Shown one piece after another: positions 41,101-55,005 of a stretch of 64,000 nucleotides of DNA. How positions within the stretch are numbered: position 1 is the stretch's first letter; the number at the start of each line of letters is the position of its first letter. Source of the DNA: Toxorhynchites rutilus septentrionalis. Taxonomy: Eukaryota > Arthropoda > Insecta > Diptera > Culicidae. A program made the translations under genes and the position numbers. A model generated the notes under the pieces. It was not told the origin of the DNA, ran no database searches, and worked only from the letters and a program-made list of their open reading frames with translations. Where the stretch lies: positions 59,308,097-59,372,096 of the forward strand of contig NC_073746.1 of NCBI RefSeq assembly GCF_029784135.1, written 5' to 3'.

Positions 41101-44100
41101 TCTTGATCGACTGATCACGGCACTCGGCACAATTATCGGTGTATTGGTGTAATAAAGTGTGCTATTGGACCAAATGGAACGGCAATGGAACCAAAATACT
41201 ATCGACCATCAACAGCCATTTCGACCATTTCGACTCTAACCATGTGAGTGCCCAAAAGTAAGCAACCTCGCATTCCATGGTGCATTGTCTCTTCCACGTG
41301 TTCATGAAAAAAGATAATTTCATAGAGAAGAGGATTAAATTTCACCATGTTTCTTAGGAAAAACCTCCGGAAAAAGCTTTGTAAAAACAACGCCGTATTA
41401 GAAACTGAGAAAGAACACCATAAAGGATCAGCCTCCCGTTTTACCCGAAAATAACTAACGATGTCCATTCTAGCATCAGGAAACACGGGTTTTACGTGGT
41501 GTAAAAAAGTTAGACCACATGAAAAAACTTTCAACGTCCTCAAAAACAAAATTCCGCCGGATGAAAAATTGGATATCTATCAAATTCCTTGCAAATACTG
41601 CATCAGTGCGTACATCTGCCAAACCCGTCGGAAGCTTCAAATCCCCCTACATGACCACAAGAATACGGTGGACAGTGAACGAGTTAACGATTCAAGAGTT
41701 GCATCACATGCTCTGGCTTTGGCCCAAACCCACTGTATAGATTGTTAAAAGGGAAAAAATATTGAAAACGTCCGAACAGCTCAGTTGCATGTATGAAAAT
41801 CAATGCTCTTCTCTACCATTGATCATCTATTCATAAATAGACAAAATGCATCCATAAAGATCGGTCAATTTAGAAGCTTTTTCTTGTCCAGTACAGCGCT
41901 CCCAGTGGTCAGTTCTAAAATTTTTGACAACAGTTTTTTCACGAAGTCTTTACCCGACATCGTCAGGTACAAGGATCGCAAAGAAGTGTTTGTCTGTACC
42001 CTGCAAGGATCAATTAAGGTGTCGAAGCGGTACAGCAGACTGGAAACTGCGGCAGAACGTTATAAAAGCTATCAAAGCAAATCCAGAAGTTACGGACAAG
42101 GATGTTTTCAACGAACTCGGTCCTGTTCGCATTAAAGTTAGGAATATACGAATTCTGGAAGGCGTCTTCAAGTATAGGGCTATTAAGACACCAAATAGGA
42201 CCGCAAAGCAAGTGCAGACCAAATTTAACGGTTGCATTCTTATGGACGACGACATGAATCATTTGTTAAATTTGACTGCAAACAGCTTCCGAGCCAAAGT
42301 TTGTATGTAGCCAGGGGTGGCGGAGACGCTACCAAGCAAAATATAGATTTGTTTTTGCGGACAAGTTTGCCGGTAATCTGATGATCTGAAAGAGAATCTG
42401 CAGCTGTAGCCGGAAGACTCCGATTTTTATCACAATCAACAATATGAATAACCAAAACGAATGCCTGATAAAACGTGTGTTGCCGTTCGCTAGGTCTCTC
42501 CCGTCAAACTTTGAACGGATTTGTCAAGTTGCCGTTACAGTAAGAAAGTGCGCAACAGTGGTATCGCTCAAAACTGCCATCCAAACCTAAAATATTGAAG
42601 TATAATCAAATCTAAACTAATGGAGAGTGGATACATAGCCAAAATGCTACTTCAATTGTCATATACTGGGAAAAACAGCCGAGGAGGTTGACTTAACAGC
42701 TCATGCAAACATCGATAGTACGTATCAAGCCGAAGTTCGAGTATTCATTCGAGAGGATTAAAATTCTCAAAACTCCATAATAAGTCTTCAAATTACAATA
42801 AATGCAGAACATTTTCTTCTAACAATGTTTAATTCTATATCAGACAAATTCTGAGACATTTCCGAATACGAAGTCTTGAAGGAAGCTAAAGTCTTGTGAA
42901 CGAAATCACAGAAATTTAAATAATACAGTTCAAAATGATCAGTGCTCACTAGTACTCAAAGTATAACGAAGTACAGTCAAACAACGGTTACAACTTTCTA
43001 ATCACGAGTGCTATGCAATGTTTTACTTGAATTGCTTGTTTGTCCATCTATAGGATTGTTTGTATTTATGCATTTCTCAGTGAGAACAGGGATGAACTGA
43101 GAATGTGGGTGGCAAGGCGAATCAAAACAATTATGATACCATTTCAAGCAGTTTTTACACGTATGAAGTACGAACGCAGAACATAGCACTTAGAACGATA
43201 ACCTGTCCAAAGGTCTCTGGAGCCAACCTTCGCTAAATCGGAAACATTCCTTCAAACATTTGTCTTCTTTTTTATCAATAGGCCAACCCATTCGCTTGTT
43301 GCCTTCGCCTTAGGCAGACCTCTTCTGTAACCTTCCCGCGTAGGATACGTTCGTTAATTATAGATTTATTACGCTGAGTATACTTAGCTTCAGCCAACAG
43401 CAAAAAATAAAACCGATTGGTTCAACTTCCCATTCGCTCGTTCTCGTTTCGGTAACCCATGCGGAAGGGGTGCGAGTATTCAGTATACCCGGTCAGATAG
43501 CGTTTTTCTTCACTTTCCACTTCCGTCATCAGGCAGCTCGACTGGTCGTTCGGCATGAATGAACGATGCATTGGAAGGGAAGATTCTCCATCCCACCCCT
43601 TGTTCGGACATGCTCTGGTGAAAGAAAACATAGCTCAGGAATGGTCACTTCATGTCAACACACCCCCTACTCGGCAGTTGTCTAGCGCGGAATGTCGGAG
43701 TGGAGTAGAATGACAAACAAAAACAAAAATTCGCCACCGCTTGCATTCCTGCATTTGTAATAACGGAGCAAAGGGCTCGTTTTCCACTCCGAAACGAGAG
43801 GCCGGTACGGTTTTCTCAAAACTATCCTTGACTAAAAATAAAGGGCGTTAATGTAGCTATTTACGACTTGACATTTGAAATCGGACTGAAATAAACTGCC
43901 ACAGCGCTTAGGTTATACACTAGCACCGGAAGACACATTCTTTTTAATTGCGTAATTTGCATCATTATCAACAGAAGAAACTTCAGTGGACAATTTCAAG
44001 ATTAATAATCAACAATATTCGCAAAAAAAAGTTTGCTTCGTCTCCTCTTGAACTGTATCGATTTTCTCTGAATTGATTAGCCAAAATTAAAAATCTAACT

Positions 44101-47100
44101 ACATTGATAGTCTAACTAAGTTTATTTTGATAGTATGCCGTAAGCATGTCTCGACGGTTGCTACCAGAAATGTTCACGATTTTCTATTACGAACACAATA
44201 ATACGAATCACCAATAAAGCCTCCAATTTTTTGGTGTACTAGTGAACATGTATCATGTTTGCTGTAATCTAAATAACTGATTTGCACCCCGCACACAACA
44301 AAAGTTCCTAGTGCCAAATTGTGTGATATTCCCCTAGCAGCAAACTAGTTGATCCGACTAGACACTTTAGTAAGTGAACTATTTGCACACATTTTTGATC
44401 ATGTTTCACGCCGTTGCACCCTACCCCTCTCGAGCCTATCTTGGATACCACCATTGTTGAGAAGTTTTAAACCGTGCCTAAACACATTCGCGTTTCGGTT
44501 CATTTGTATTCGTCAGGGGCGGTAAGGGGGTGAGAATCCTTGAAAATTTCGCAATGACACCTGAAGCTTGAAACTTTGTACGAACTTTGGAGAAGTGTGA
44601 GACAGCAGGCACGGCGCGTTCCCGATTTGAGGTTAATGGTTTTGTTTCATTGTTGCAAGTGAGTGTTTGCGAAAACGGAAAATAAAGGAAAGGGAAAGGG
44701 GTGGCCAGGAGGTAGTGACTCGAAGGAAAATAACAATCACGTTGTAATTTATTGGGTGGTAGTGAGCCGAGCGTGAAAAACCAATCTGCTCTGGAATGTT
44801 CAGCTGCGTTCGCTTTATGGCATTCGGTGCGCCTAATCGGCCATTCGCACAATCATGCATTACATTGTCAAGCTTCGTTAAAGCTTTTGTTGGTATATTT
44901 ATATATTTTTTGAAATGATAGAGTGTTATAAACTAGTTGTGAGTATTCAATATGTATCAATTAGATTAGATGCTTCGAACAAATCGATTTTGAGATTGTA
45001 GTTAAAAAAAACTTTCTTTTTCAGAAGAGAGATGAAAAAATTCCACTCCAAGATCGAGCGAATCAGAGAACAGTATAAAGTTTTAAGGCATTGGATGTCG
45101 GTGAAATTTTTGGTGATACGAAAGGTGAAACCATGAGCTTTGGATGCTTTGGAGACGACCTATACAATATGTCCTCGGAACGTTATCTTTGAGGCTAAGA
45201 AAACATTTAGGTCATTGATGGTTGTGGTTCTATTTTGCACAGAACCGAACCGCTCGTATTCGAACTTTATAATGGATTTCCGAGAAAAGGAAATAACAGA
45301 ACCCTTCGATGTCGGCAAAAGTTGTCAATTGTGTGTGAAAAAATGCGGCTTCTTTGTAGTTTTTCGCGAACAGTTTGTTGTTTGAAGTCATCCGCATAAA
45401 AAAGCTTCTTACATTCTAGTGCTTAAAAACTAATCATTTTTAATGTGTTATTATCAATTTTATACTAAACATTTATATTAAACAAGATTGTTTCTATCAA
45501 TTAAATTGAAGTTCTTTAATCGCTCCATAGTTTGTTCTTAGACGCTCAATTTCTATCTTCCTTAATTTGGCTATAATATCGATATAAACAATTCCTGGTG
45601 AAAATTTAGGCAAAATATTCAAAAATCATGATTTTTACCCCACTGTACATGTAATAGCCACTTAAACTTCATCTTAACGTTGAAAGGTTACATTTTTTCT
45701 TGAATTAAGCTATATTTGAGATATAAAAAAAAATCCAAACTGTATGTAATCGAGTTCAAAATTGTATATAATCGAATCACATATAATCGAGTCTCTATAT
45801 AATCGAGTCCGACCTGTACTACATTGATGGTTTTTAGATTGGAAATTTGTTTGAGATTCAACAAATGATTTCCCACTCCACGTGTTGTAAATTTAACACT
45901 CCAGTAATTCTGTACCAATCTGAACCTAAGGTGGAAAATATTTACCGTACAGAATCAGTACCAAAAAAATTGAAAAAATCTGTACCTTTGCAGATAAATC
46001 TGTACATGTGGCAACCCTTATGTCATATTCAGAGAACCGTATGCTTGCTCATGCTGTTTGGGACTCGTGAACTGCTATGGTTGGTTCATGAACAACCTCA
46101 GTACTCGGCAGTTCTCTACTGCACATTTTGTATTTTCGTTTTTTTTATTTTGTCCTTAGTGTACAAAATTTAGGATAAGGGGGGTCTGAAAAATCGACTG
46201 CTTCGCTAATACGTTCATTTTTAAAAAAATGTTTTACTTTTGAATGGCTTATTTAGCGATTTTGTTTAATACAAATGAAAGGTATTTACTTACTTTTCAA
46301 GACCTAAGATACCTTAGCTACCTTAAACTCTCATATGTTCTACAATTACATAGTGACATGTGCTGTTAGTCCATTTGATGTTTGCGCTAGCGAAATTGAT
46401 CTTTGTACGAAACTGGTAATGGATTTTAATGTGATGAAACGCACTCCTTTATATTATTCTATCTATACAAAAAAAAAAGGATCGCCGGATGTGTTGATAA
46501 GAGCAGACCTCGAAAAATGAATTGTCCGATTTAGGGTTGTCTTCATTATATCATATTTTCTGTATAAAACATTTATTCCATGTAACTGAGAAACATGTTA
46601 TTTGCAAGTGGTGGATCTTGAACGAGAATTATGTCTGAAAATAATCTGATATTATAATGTTGAGTTTTATTAGAAATACGAGGAATTTTATAGTAAAAGG
46701 TAAATTCAACGGGGTCGATTAGAAGATCAATCAATGAACAGTTCTGCGGTTGGGCCCATGAACTTGCTCATAGTAAGAAAACGTGAATGTTTGAAGGCAT
46801 CGATAACAAAAAACAAATTTTGGACCGGACGAAGTTTGCAGGGTCAGCTAGTTTCCTATAAAAGTCATTTAAACTCTTTTCATTTGAATTTAAAAGATCG
46901 AAAATTTGACAGGTGATTTGAATGTTACATATTTTGAGAAATAAATACATATTTTTAAATCTATAATGGAAAATCTGTTTTTGTGCGGGGGATAGGGACC
47001 GCACAAAAAAAATCGTATAAAAAAGAATCGTACAAAACTTCACCAGTAGCTCGAAAAAATCGTGTTCGGTACAAAATTTGAAAAAAAAAACTTTTTCTGT

Positions 47101-50100
47101 GCGGTAGATAGGGACCGCATAAAAAAGTTTCCACAAGAAAATAACTCAAATCCTAATGATTTCTTTCGTGATCAACATTCGATTTCCTATTATCAATTTA
47201 ATAAGCGGCCTGCTCACTTGCGTAGATCATAAAATCAACTCTTTGTTTTTTTTCCAATAAGCTCCTACTGACACCTTAAAACAAACGAAACAAAACATGA
47301 GAATGGGAATTAGCTGACACAATTCCTATGTAGAGCTATGAAACACATATAGAAAACAAAAATGACCGATGACTTCATTCTTTTCATATACCGCACAAAA
47401 AAAAAAGTCGCATGAAAATAAACGCACAAAAAACGCATAAAAAACCGCACAAAACAGGTTTTACTGTATACATGAAAATGGATTTCTGTCTGTCTTTCTG
47501 TCTTTCTGATTCTTATGGACTCGGAAATTACTGACCAGATCGACGTGAAAATTTGTATAAAGGGGTGTGAAGGTGTTAGGGGGCACGAAACATTTCTATG
47601 GAATACAGACACTCCTCCCCCCTTTCTACGGGGAGGGGGGCTCTTTTTTGAGAGGGGGCTGCGATACAAATGAAACGCAGATTTCTGCATAACTCAAAAA
47701 CTAATCAAACAAATGGAATCAAATATGGTGAATGAGGGTTTTGGAGGGCAATAAATGTTTCTATGGTGGTTCGACACTCCTTCCCCCTCTCTAAAGGAGG
47801 AGGAGGTGGAGGTCGCATAACTCGAGAACTAATCAAGCTAATTGAACCAAATTTGGGATGTGAGGGATTTTGGGTACGAGGAATGTTTCTACGATGGCAT
47901 GATATCTCTCTCTTCTTTGGAATGGAGAGGTGCTTCCATAAAAATATTACACATATTTCAACATGACATGACAATTGAAAATTTTCGGTAAATTTTGAAG
48001 GAAAATGGGAAAATTCGGAAAATTCAATTCTCATATGGTCTACAATGACATAGTGACAAGCGTTGGACTACCATTTGATGATTGCGCTAACGAAATTGAT
48101 GTTTGTTCTAAACTGGAAATTGATTTTCAGATGATAAAACGCACTCATATATCTTCTTCTTTTTATACAAATAAAAATGGATCGCCTAATTTGTTGATAA
48201 GAACAAAACTCGAGGAAGGAATTGTCCGATTTAGGGCTGTCTTTATTCACATTTTCTGTACCCAACATTTATTCCATGTAACGGAGAAACATGTTATTTG
48301 TAAGTGGTTGAACAATCTTGAACGAGTTTGTGTCTGAAAATTATCTAATATTATAACGACGAGTTTTGGTAGAAGTACTAGAAATTTTATAGTAAAAGGT
48401 AAGTTTGAAAAGTCGATTAGAAGATTAATCAATGAACAGTTCTGCGATTGGACCCATGAACCTGCGCTTAGTAAGAAAACGTGAATGTTTGAAGGTATTG
48501 ATAACAATAAAAAAGTTGATGGGTCTGGGCCTAGAGGCACGGACGCGATCTTGACATAGGACTGTGATTGTGTGTAGTAATTGAATTTGAATTGAGTTTT
48601 TTCGTTGTTCAAAATCTGTATTTTAGTATTTTTTGATACATCAAATGGAAGTCATGAACATATACGTGAATATACCTTTTTGAACTTCTAAATCAGCAGC
48701 CAGTTAAATTCATTAATTGGATTTTATACATAACCAAAAAACATGCTCGATATAATGACATCCTAGACCACAATTCCATAAATTGTTAGTAGCAAGACCT
48801 TCACGTTAAACGTGAGTGGAGTACGAGTTACATTTTTTCGTAGAGTTACCCCCGTATATAGAAATCAAAGACATAGTCCTATGTCAATAAATTTTGAGCG
48901 GGACGAAGTTTGCCGGGTCAGCTAGTCAGCATATAAAGATTATGAAGACTAGCTGACCCGGCAAACGTCGTCCCGCTCAAAATTTATCACTAATCGTCAG
49001 CCACAAATTGATTTTCTTCGAGAACTTGAAATGAGAGATATATTTGGCGTCATCAACGGTCATGAGACCCACATGTTTGCTGAGGTACCGGTACCCTTTC
49101 GGTTGTTAACGTTCAGCGTCAATTAAATCTCGTCATCCTTTATTACTACGAAGTTGCGCTTCGCCGGATATATGTTTTTGACCAGCTCCTTCAGTCGCTC
49201 CTTCTGGATGATTGTTTGTTGCTCAGCATCGTAAGGCCTCCATTTTGGCCAGACACTTTTTTACCTCACTCTAGGACTCACTCTAGGTCGGGCAGCCGAA
49301 ATGAGGCTTCCGTTCGACACTCTAGCCTTCCTCCAGAAGGATGTTCAAATACAAATATGTACACTAAAATCCAACTTGAACAGACCGTAAAACTCATGTA
49401 GGCTTGACCGAAGGTCAAACTGTTGATCCCCCACACATGTAGCATATCACGATAATTAAAAACCCAGCTCGTATTGTTTCGTCTTACTTACACGATCGCT
49501 TTTTAAGTAGCAAGTACTTCTGTAGTAGCCAATTAAATACGAGTAACTAAATGCATCTGTAATTACCTTATCCGAATATAACAGGAACACAGATGTTTTT
49601 TTTTCTAAGTTTTCGTTCAACTTGCAATAATTCTATTTATTTTTTTTTAACTGCAGGTGATATTTTCCAACGAAAATAGGTTTAATTTGGACGGTCTCGA
49701 TGGTTTTCGGGATGTTGCTGAGATCTATGGAAGCATCTTGATTGCTCCTCCGCGTGTAATTTTGGAGAAGGATCTTTAATGGTTTTTGCTTGAGTTTTGT
49801 TCTAAACGCAAGCTTGATTTGGCATTTACATCTTGAAAGATGAACTAAAAGGATCACGTTCAGATTAAGAAATCCTGTTTGATACAAATTACAGTAAAGT
49901 ACAGTCCCAATTATATATTTCAAGCGTTATAACGCGTTATAACGCTTGCATTCAAATCTGCTCAACTATAACATCATGGTTCGATACTCAGAAATTCGAT
50001 TTCTCAGTTCACAGTCTTGATTTAAATACAAAATCATTGCCAGACGAATCTAGGCTGATAAGAAGCAATTCAACACCATTGATGATCTTAAAGCGTCCAT

Positions 50101-53100
50101 TCCGAAAGCGTGACGATTGACTTGATTTCCACTATTTCTAACACCATTTTTCAGGTTGTCGAACATGCTGGTAGGCCAACTAATTATTAGCATTCAAATG
50201 CTTTCTTCGCAATCTCAGATTTTTTGAATCCATTTTTTTTTAGAACTTGTTGGTATTCCAAAGGTTCCAGCTCCAAAACATTTTTTATATCGATTTGCTA
50301 GTGATTGAAGTATTGAAATATCGAGCCAAACACACCATTACTATTGATACACCCAAGTATAGAAAAGTTCATTCGCTCTTTTCTCTACACCTAATTATAA
50401 ATCACTCTTGTATCTGTTTGGAATAATCATGGCGAAAAGAATGCAGCAAGCAATCGTGAGATTGCACGTTGAATCATTTTTTCACTCTCCGACCATCTTC
50501 GGGACTGAGAGTAAACATAACAAAAAAAGAGTGGAAAACAACATTCAATGAATGAATAATCCTTTGGAAGGATTGCACGAAACAAAATAACGAGTGAGTA
50601 AAAACAGACTCAATCTTCGTGTATGTATGATTTTATTTTCCCTTTACTCTTTTCCTTGCATTCAATGCACATGAACCTACCTTCCCGTTCACCAATAACT
50701 TGCGTTAACATGGTCTTTTGCGTTGGCTTAAATCGTTTCATACTAGAAACAAAAAAATGTCATTGCAATAGTGCACAGGAAACAAATCGATTTCAACTAT
50801 ATATCAATATTTTACTGCCGCGATCGGGGCTTCAATGATTACTATTTGAGTGAAAAACGAATGATTTTACAGAGACACTCGCTGGCTCAAGCAAAAGTTT
50901 TCAATTTGATTCTCTCACCATCTAACGTCATTCCGAGAGGCAAATGAGGGAATGCAAAATTCTCTGAGAATAGATGAGCGGAATCGAGACAGTATTTTTC
51001 CGTTCAAATCGAGATTGAACTTTGCGAAGATGATAGGTGAATGTTTTCTGTCTCAAATAAAGTGAGGCATAAACGGAGAATAGAAGGGTGTGTTTTATCT
51101 GTGAATGAGTGTTGTTGAACGAATTTCGATGCAATTTTGCCCATACCTGGATATACCAATTGAACTATTTCAACTGGGTTTCGAAACAGAGATTTCTTCG
51201 ACATCACTCGAAACCAATTACAATTTTCTTAAACTGCTGCGAATCGAAGTTATCAAGTAGCTCAATGATCCCAGTTTGGCTGGTAACGAAAGGGCTTCTC
51301 AAGAGATTCCCCGAAAGTTTAACGATGCTGAAACCACTCTTTAGTCTTCTTCGGATGTCATTATCAAGTCAGATGGACTAACTTTATTTCCGCAAGCTGA
51401 GTATGAAGAAAGAGTTTTTGACGAATACCCAGGTAACCTTTAGGCTTTAACGTATGCAGTAAACTAATATTAAGTTTGCATTTGAGTTTCCTGTTGCTGT
51501 AAATTAGCATTTCAAATGCATAGCTGCTGTAAATCAGCGAATACAATACTCCAATATGGTCTAGTTGTTCGCGTCACACATATTCACCGGGAACTTCAGG
51601 TTCGGTTTCTGTTCTAACCTGGAAAATTTTCGTTGATACAATTTCTTCCGACATGCACTGGTAAACGCGTATTTCCGAACCCCTCTGACGTGGTATTCGG
51701 CATAGAAATTTTAAATTGCTACTAATAGTAAAGACGCAAGTAACTACGTTGAGAAGGTGAAATTCCTCTAGAAATGTTACAGTGATGAGCACAAAAAAAT
51801 CCACCACCATTTGAAATCAGAGTGTTCCAATATTGAAAGTGTTTCCAAGCATTCCGGTATTCCAGTCAATACTACGTAAAAATGGGTAATTGGTAGACCA
51901 TTTTGTCATTTCAGTATCGTTTATTTTATTTATTTATTGTATGAATAAATCATGAAACTTGAGACATTTGCCTCTTTTTATGCTACAATTTGGTCTACTT
52001 TGAAGAATATGTGAAAAATTATTCATTACTTAAATCACATCATATTCGTTTCTCAATAACAACAAGCTAATTAATACTATTCAGGTGAAAAAGTAAATCC
52101 CGCTTGAAATTGTGTTTAGATGAACAATTTTTCACATTAGCTGGTAAACGATTCCAATATACTAAGCGTCTAGAGAACAGCGACTGATTATAATAGTGCG
52201 ATGAATGAAATTGTATTAAAAAGTGATTTACTCGTGTATCACGGAATGGAATTAACTTAGAAAATAGGTAATTAGGAACTTTAGTCGTTCTCAATCGAAA
52301 AAAGATAGAAGAAACTTATAGAATTGGTTGAATGGGCATCCCAATAATTGGTAAGGGCGAAACCCTTCCCATTCTAGGAATATTGACAACATACCTTATG
52401 CAACAGTTCAAAGCTACTTTTAGTCTGTTCATTGATTGTTGTGTGGCATTGGTGTATAAAAAGTACATAAAATGAGGAAAAACTAACGCTTTGAAAGCTT
52501 AAGTTTAACTTTGACGTCGAAATATTTGGTAACTAAATTCAACTGTTTAAGCACACCGAAAATTTTACCAACTTGAGAGTTGATATGTGATTCCCAACTT
52601 AAATTAGAAGTAAAAATTACGCCAAGATTGGTTCATTTGTTAACAAATTTGATTGGTTCGTTATTGATAGCTAGCACAGGTAAGCCGGATGATGTTCTCA
52701 ACTTAGATATAAACATTGTTTTAGTTTTGAAAGAATTTATGGGCAAAAGGTTTTTTCCGGCAAAAGGTGAGCAGCAATAAATTCGATGGAGATCTTCGTT
52801 AATCTTCATAGAAATGTCGTCCACACAAAAATGATCAATACTACAGAAATAAATTTGAACATCATCAGCATAAAGATGTATACTACAATATTTCATAACC
52901 GCCGGCAAATCATTAATAAAGAGCGAAAAAAAGAAGTGGCCCCAGAACGGAGCCCTGAGGAACACCGGAGCATTTTGGCTTGAGAAAAGACAATACTTCA
53001 TTATAGAACACAGCTTGATTTCTATGACAAAGGTATGATTTAATCAAACTTATGGCAGACCGAGAGAAACCAAACTTATAAGAAAGCTTTTTAAGGAGTT

Positions 53101-54962
53101 TAGTGTGAGAAACTCGATCGAATGCTTTGGTAAAATCAATCAACAATAACACTGCAACTCCTTTTTTGTCGACAACACAATCAATGTCGTCATGTACCTT
53201 CAATAATGCCGTTTCAGTGCTATATCCTTTCCGGAACCCAGATTGAACATCACTTAATAGTCTCATATCGCTTATAAAATCAGACATTTGCGTTTTGATA
53301 AGCTTCTCAAATGCTTCGACAGAGCACTAAGAATGCTAATTGGTCTAAGATTCGATACATCAGAGCAGTTCACTGACTTTTTGATTGGTATTATTTTAAC
53401 CATTTTCCATGCTTGAGGGAATATGGACGTTAAAATTATAGAATTAAATAGGTGATTGATCAACGGAAGGGCATACTGTAGCATACTAACTAACCTCAAT
53501 TCCAATTAAACAAAACATCCTGACCCTCATTCTTTCTCATCCTCAATTCCGCATTCTTACTTATTTCCCATAACCACTTTTCCGCATACCACAACTAACA
53601 ACAATAACATACCGCCCCACTCGACGCTTGTTGTAGACAACAATGATAATAAATAAACATGTAATATGCGAACTTAGCTCGTAAGTTAGTTGGTAAGAGA
53701 AATACACTCTTGTGACAGACATCGACTAGTCTTCTTTTTTTAAACCCGAAATGTATCATGGCGACCGTGACAGGACATCGATGAAATAAGTTGTTTTTTT
53801 TTTACTAGTTTTGTGCATATAAGTTTCATGCCTTGATTAGCCTACTTTTGTGTACTATCGTTTGTTTGCCTGTTACAGGGTGCTTAATAGTGTAATTAGT
53901 ATTTTCTATATTTATTATGCTATATGGTCCTATATAAAAAGGATATAAATCTATCATGTTTGAACTGGACCCTATTTCTTATATTCGTTCCGTTTCGTTT
54001 TTATAAAAACAGATTTTCTATACAATATTGCACTACTGATTGTGGTTTCATTATTCATAAAATAATTATTAACAATTGATACAACATGTGGTATACTCTT
54101 CAAAATTTAACAAGTGAATGTTTAAAAAAAGATATTTAGTTTTCAACTGGGTATTTGTTTTAAGGTCAGTTTGAAATTAGAATTTTTATTGACTCACGCG
54201 TATGAACTTCTTCGTTACTCGTCTCATCTCTGTCTAGAAGAGTGGACATGTGAGTACGGAATAAAATTTCTGAACTAATCGGTACAATGCGCTAGAGCAA
54301 TTGCCTTTCGTTCTTTTAATATGCCCATTTTATATTCCTTCGCTAGTCAGCTCTTGTGCTGCTGCTTTATATTCATGACCTTTTATTTAGGCTCATTTTT
54401 CTCTTTTATCTTTTTTTTATTTTCATATTCTCTTATCTTCTTATCTAGAAGAGCAAACTCGAGTGTTTGACTTCCATTTTATTTAATTATTTCATTTCTT
54501 TCTCTTTTCTAGAAGAGTAAACTCTTATGTTTGACTTCCATTTTAATAAATGTGCATTCGTGCATCATATTTCTTTTTTTTTGCTTTTTTGGGTCTTCAT
54601 AAATTTTCGGACTCTTGACTCTCAGGTCAAGTCTTTATAACGTCATTACTACGCTTCGTCAAGAAAAAGTTAGAGATATTAAAGACTTCTGCCACTAATT
54701 TTCTAATAAATCGATTTTTTTTTGGAATTAGAAATTGGAAATATAATTGGAAAAAGAGAGAAAAAGTAAAACATATCCAACTTTTAATATTTGAAGAGTA
54801 TAAGTGATTTATTTATTTTTAGTGCATTTTGGAGGTTTATACAATGATTGCATACATGGAAATGGCATTGTTGACGATTTCCTTTCGTGTATGATAATGT
54901 TATCTTATCTCTTATGTATGTGTTTACGAGCTTCTTATTTCTCATGTTCTTGAAAAACATTT

Positions 54963-55005
<43 letters not shown>

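Noticed and set aside
44478..44860. Minus-strand frames of 124 and 75 codons
   Set aside because: No recognised motif and no convincing splice sites; overlapping frames on the same strand suggest chance.
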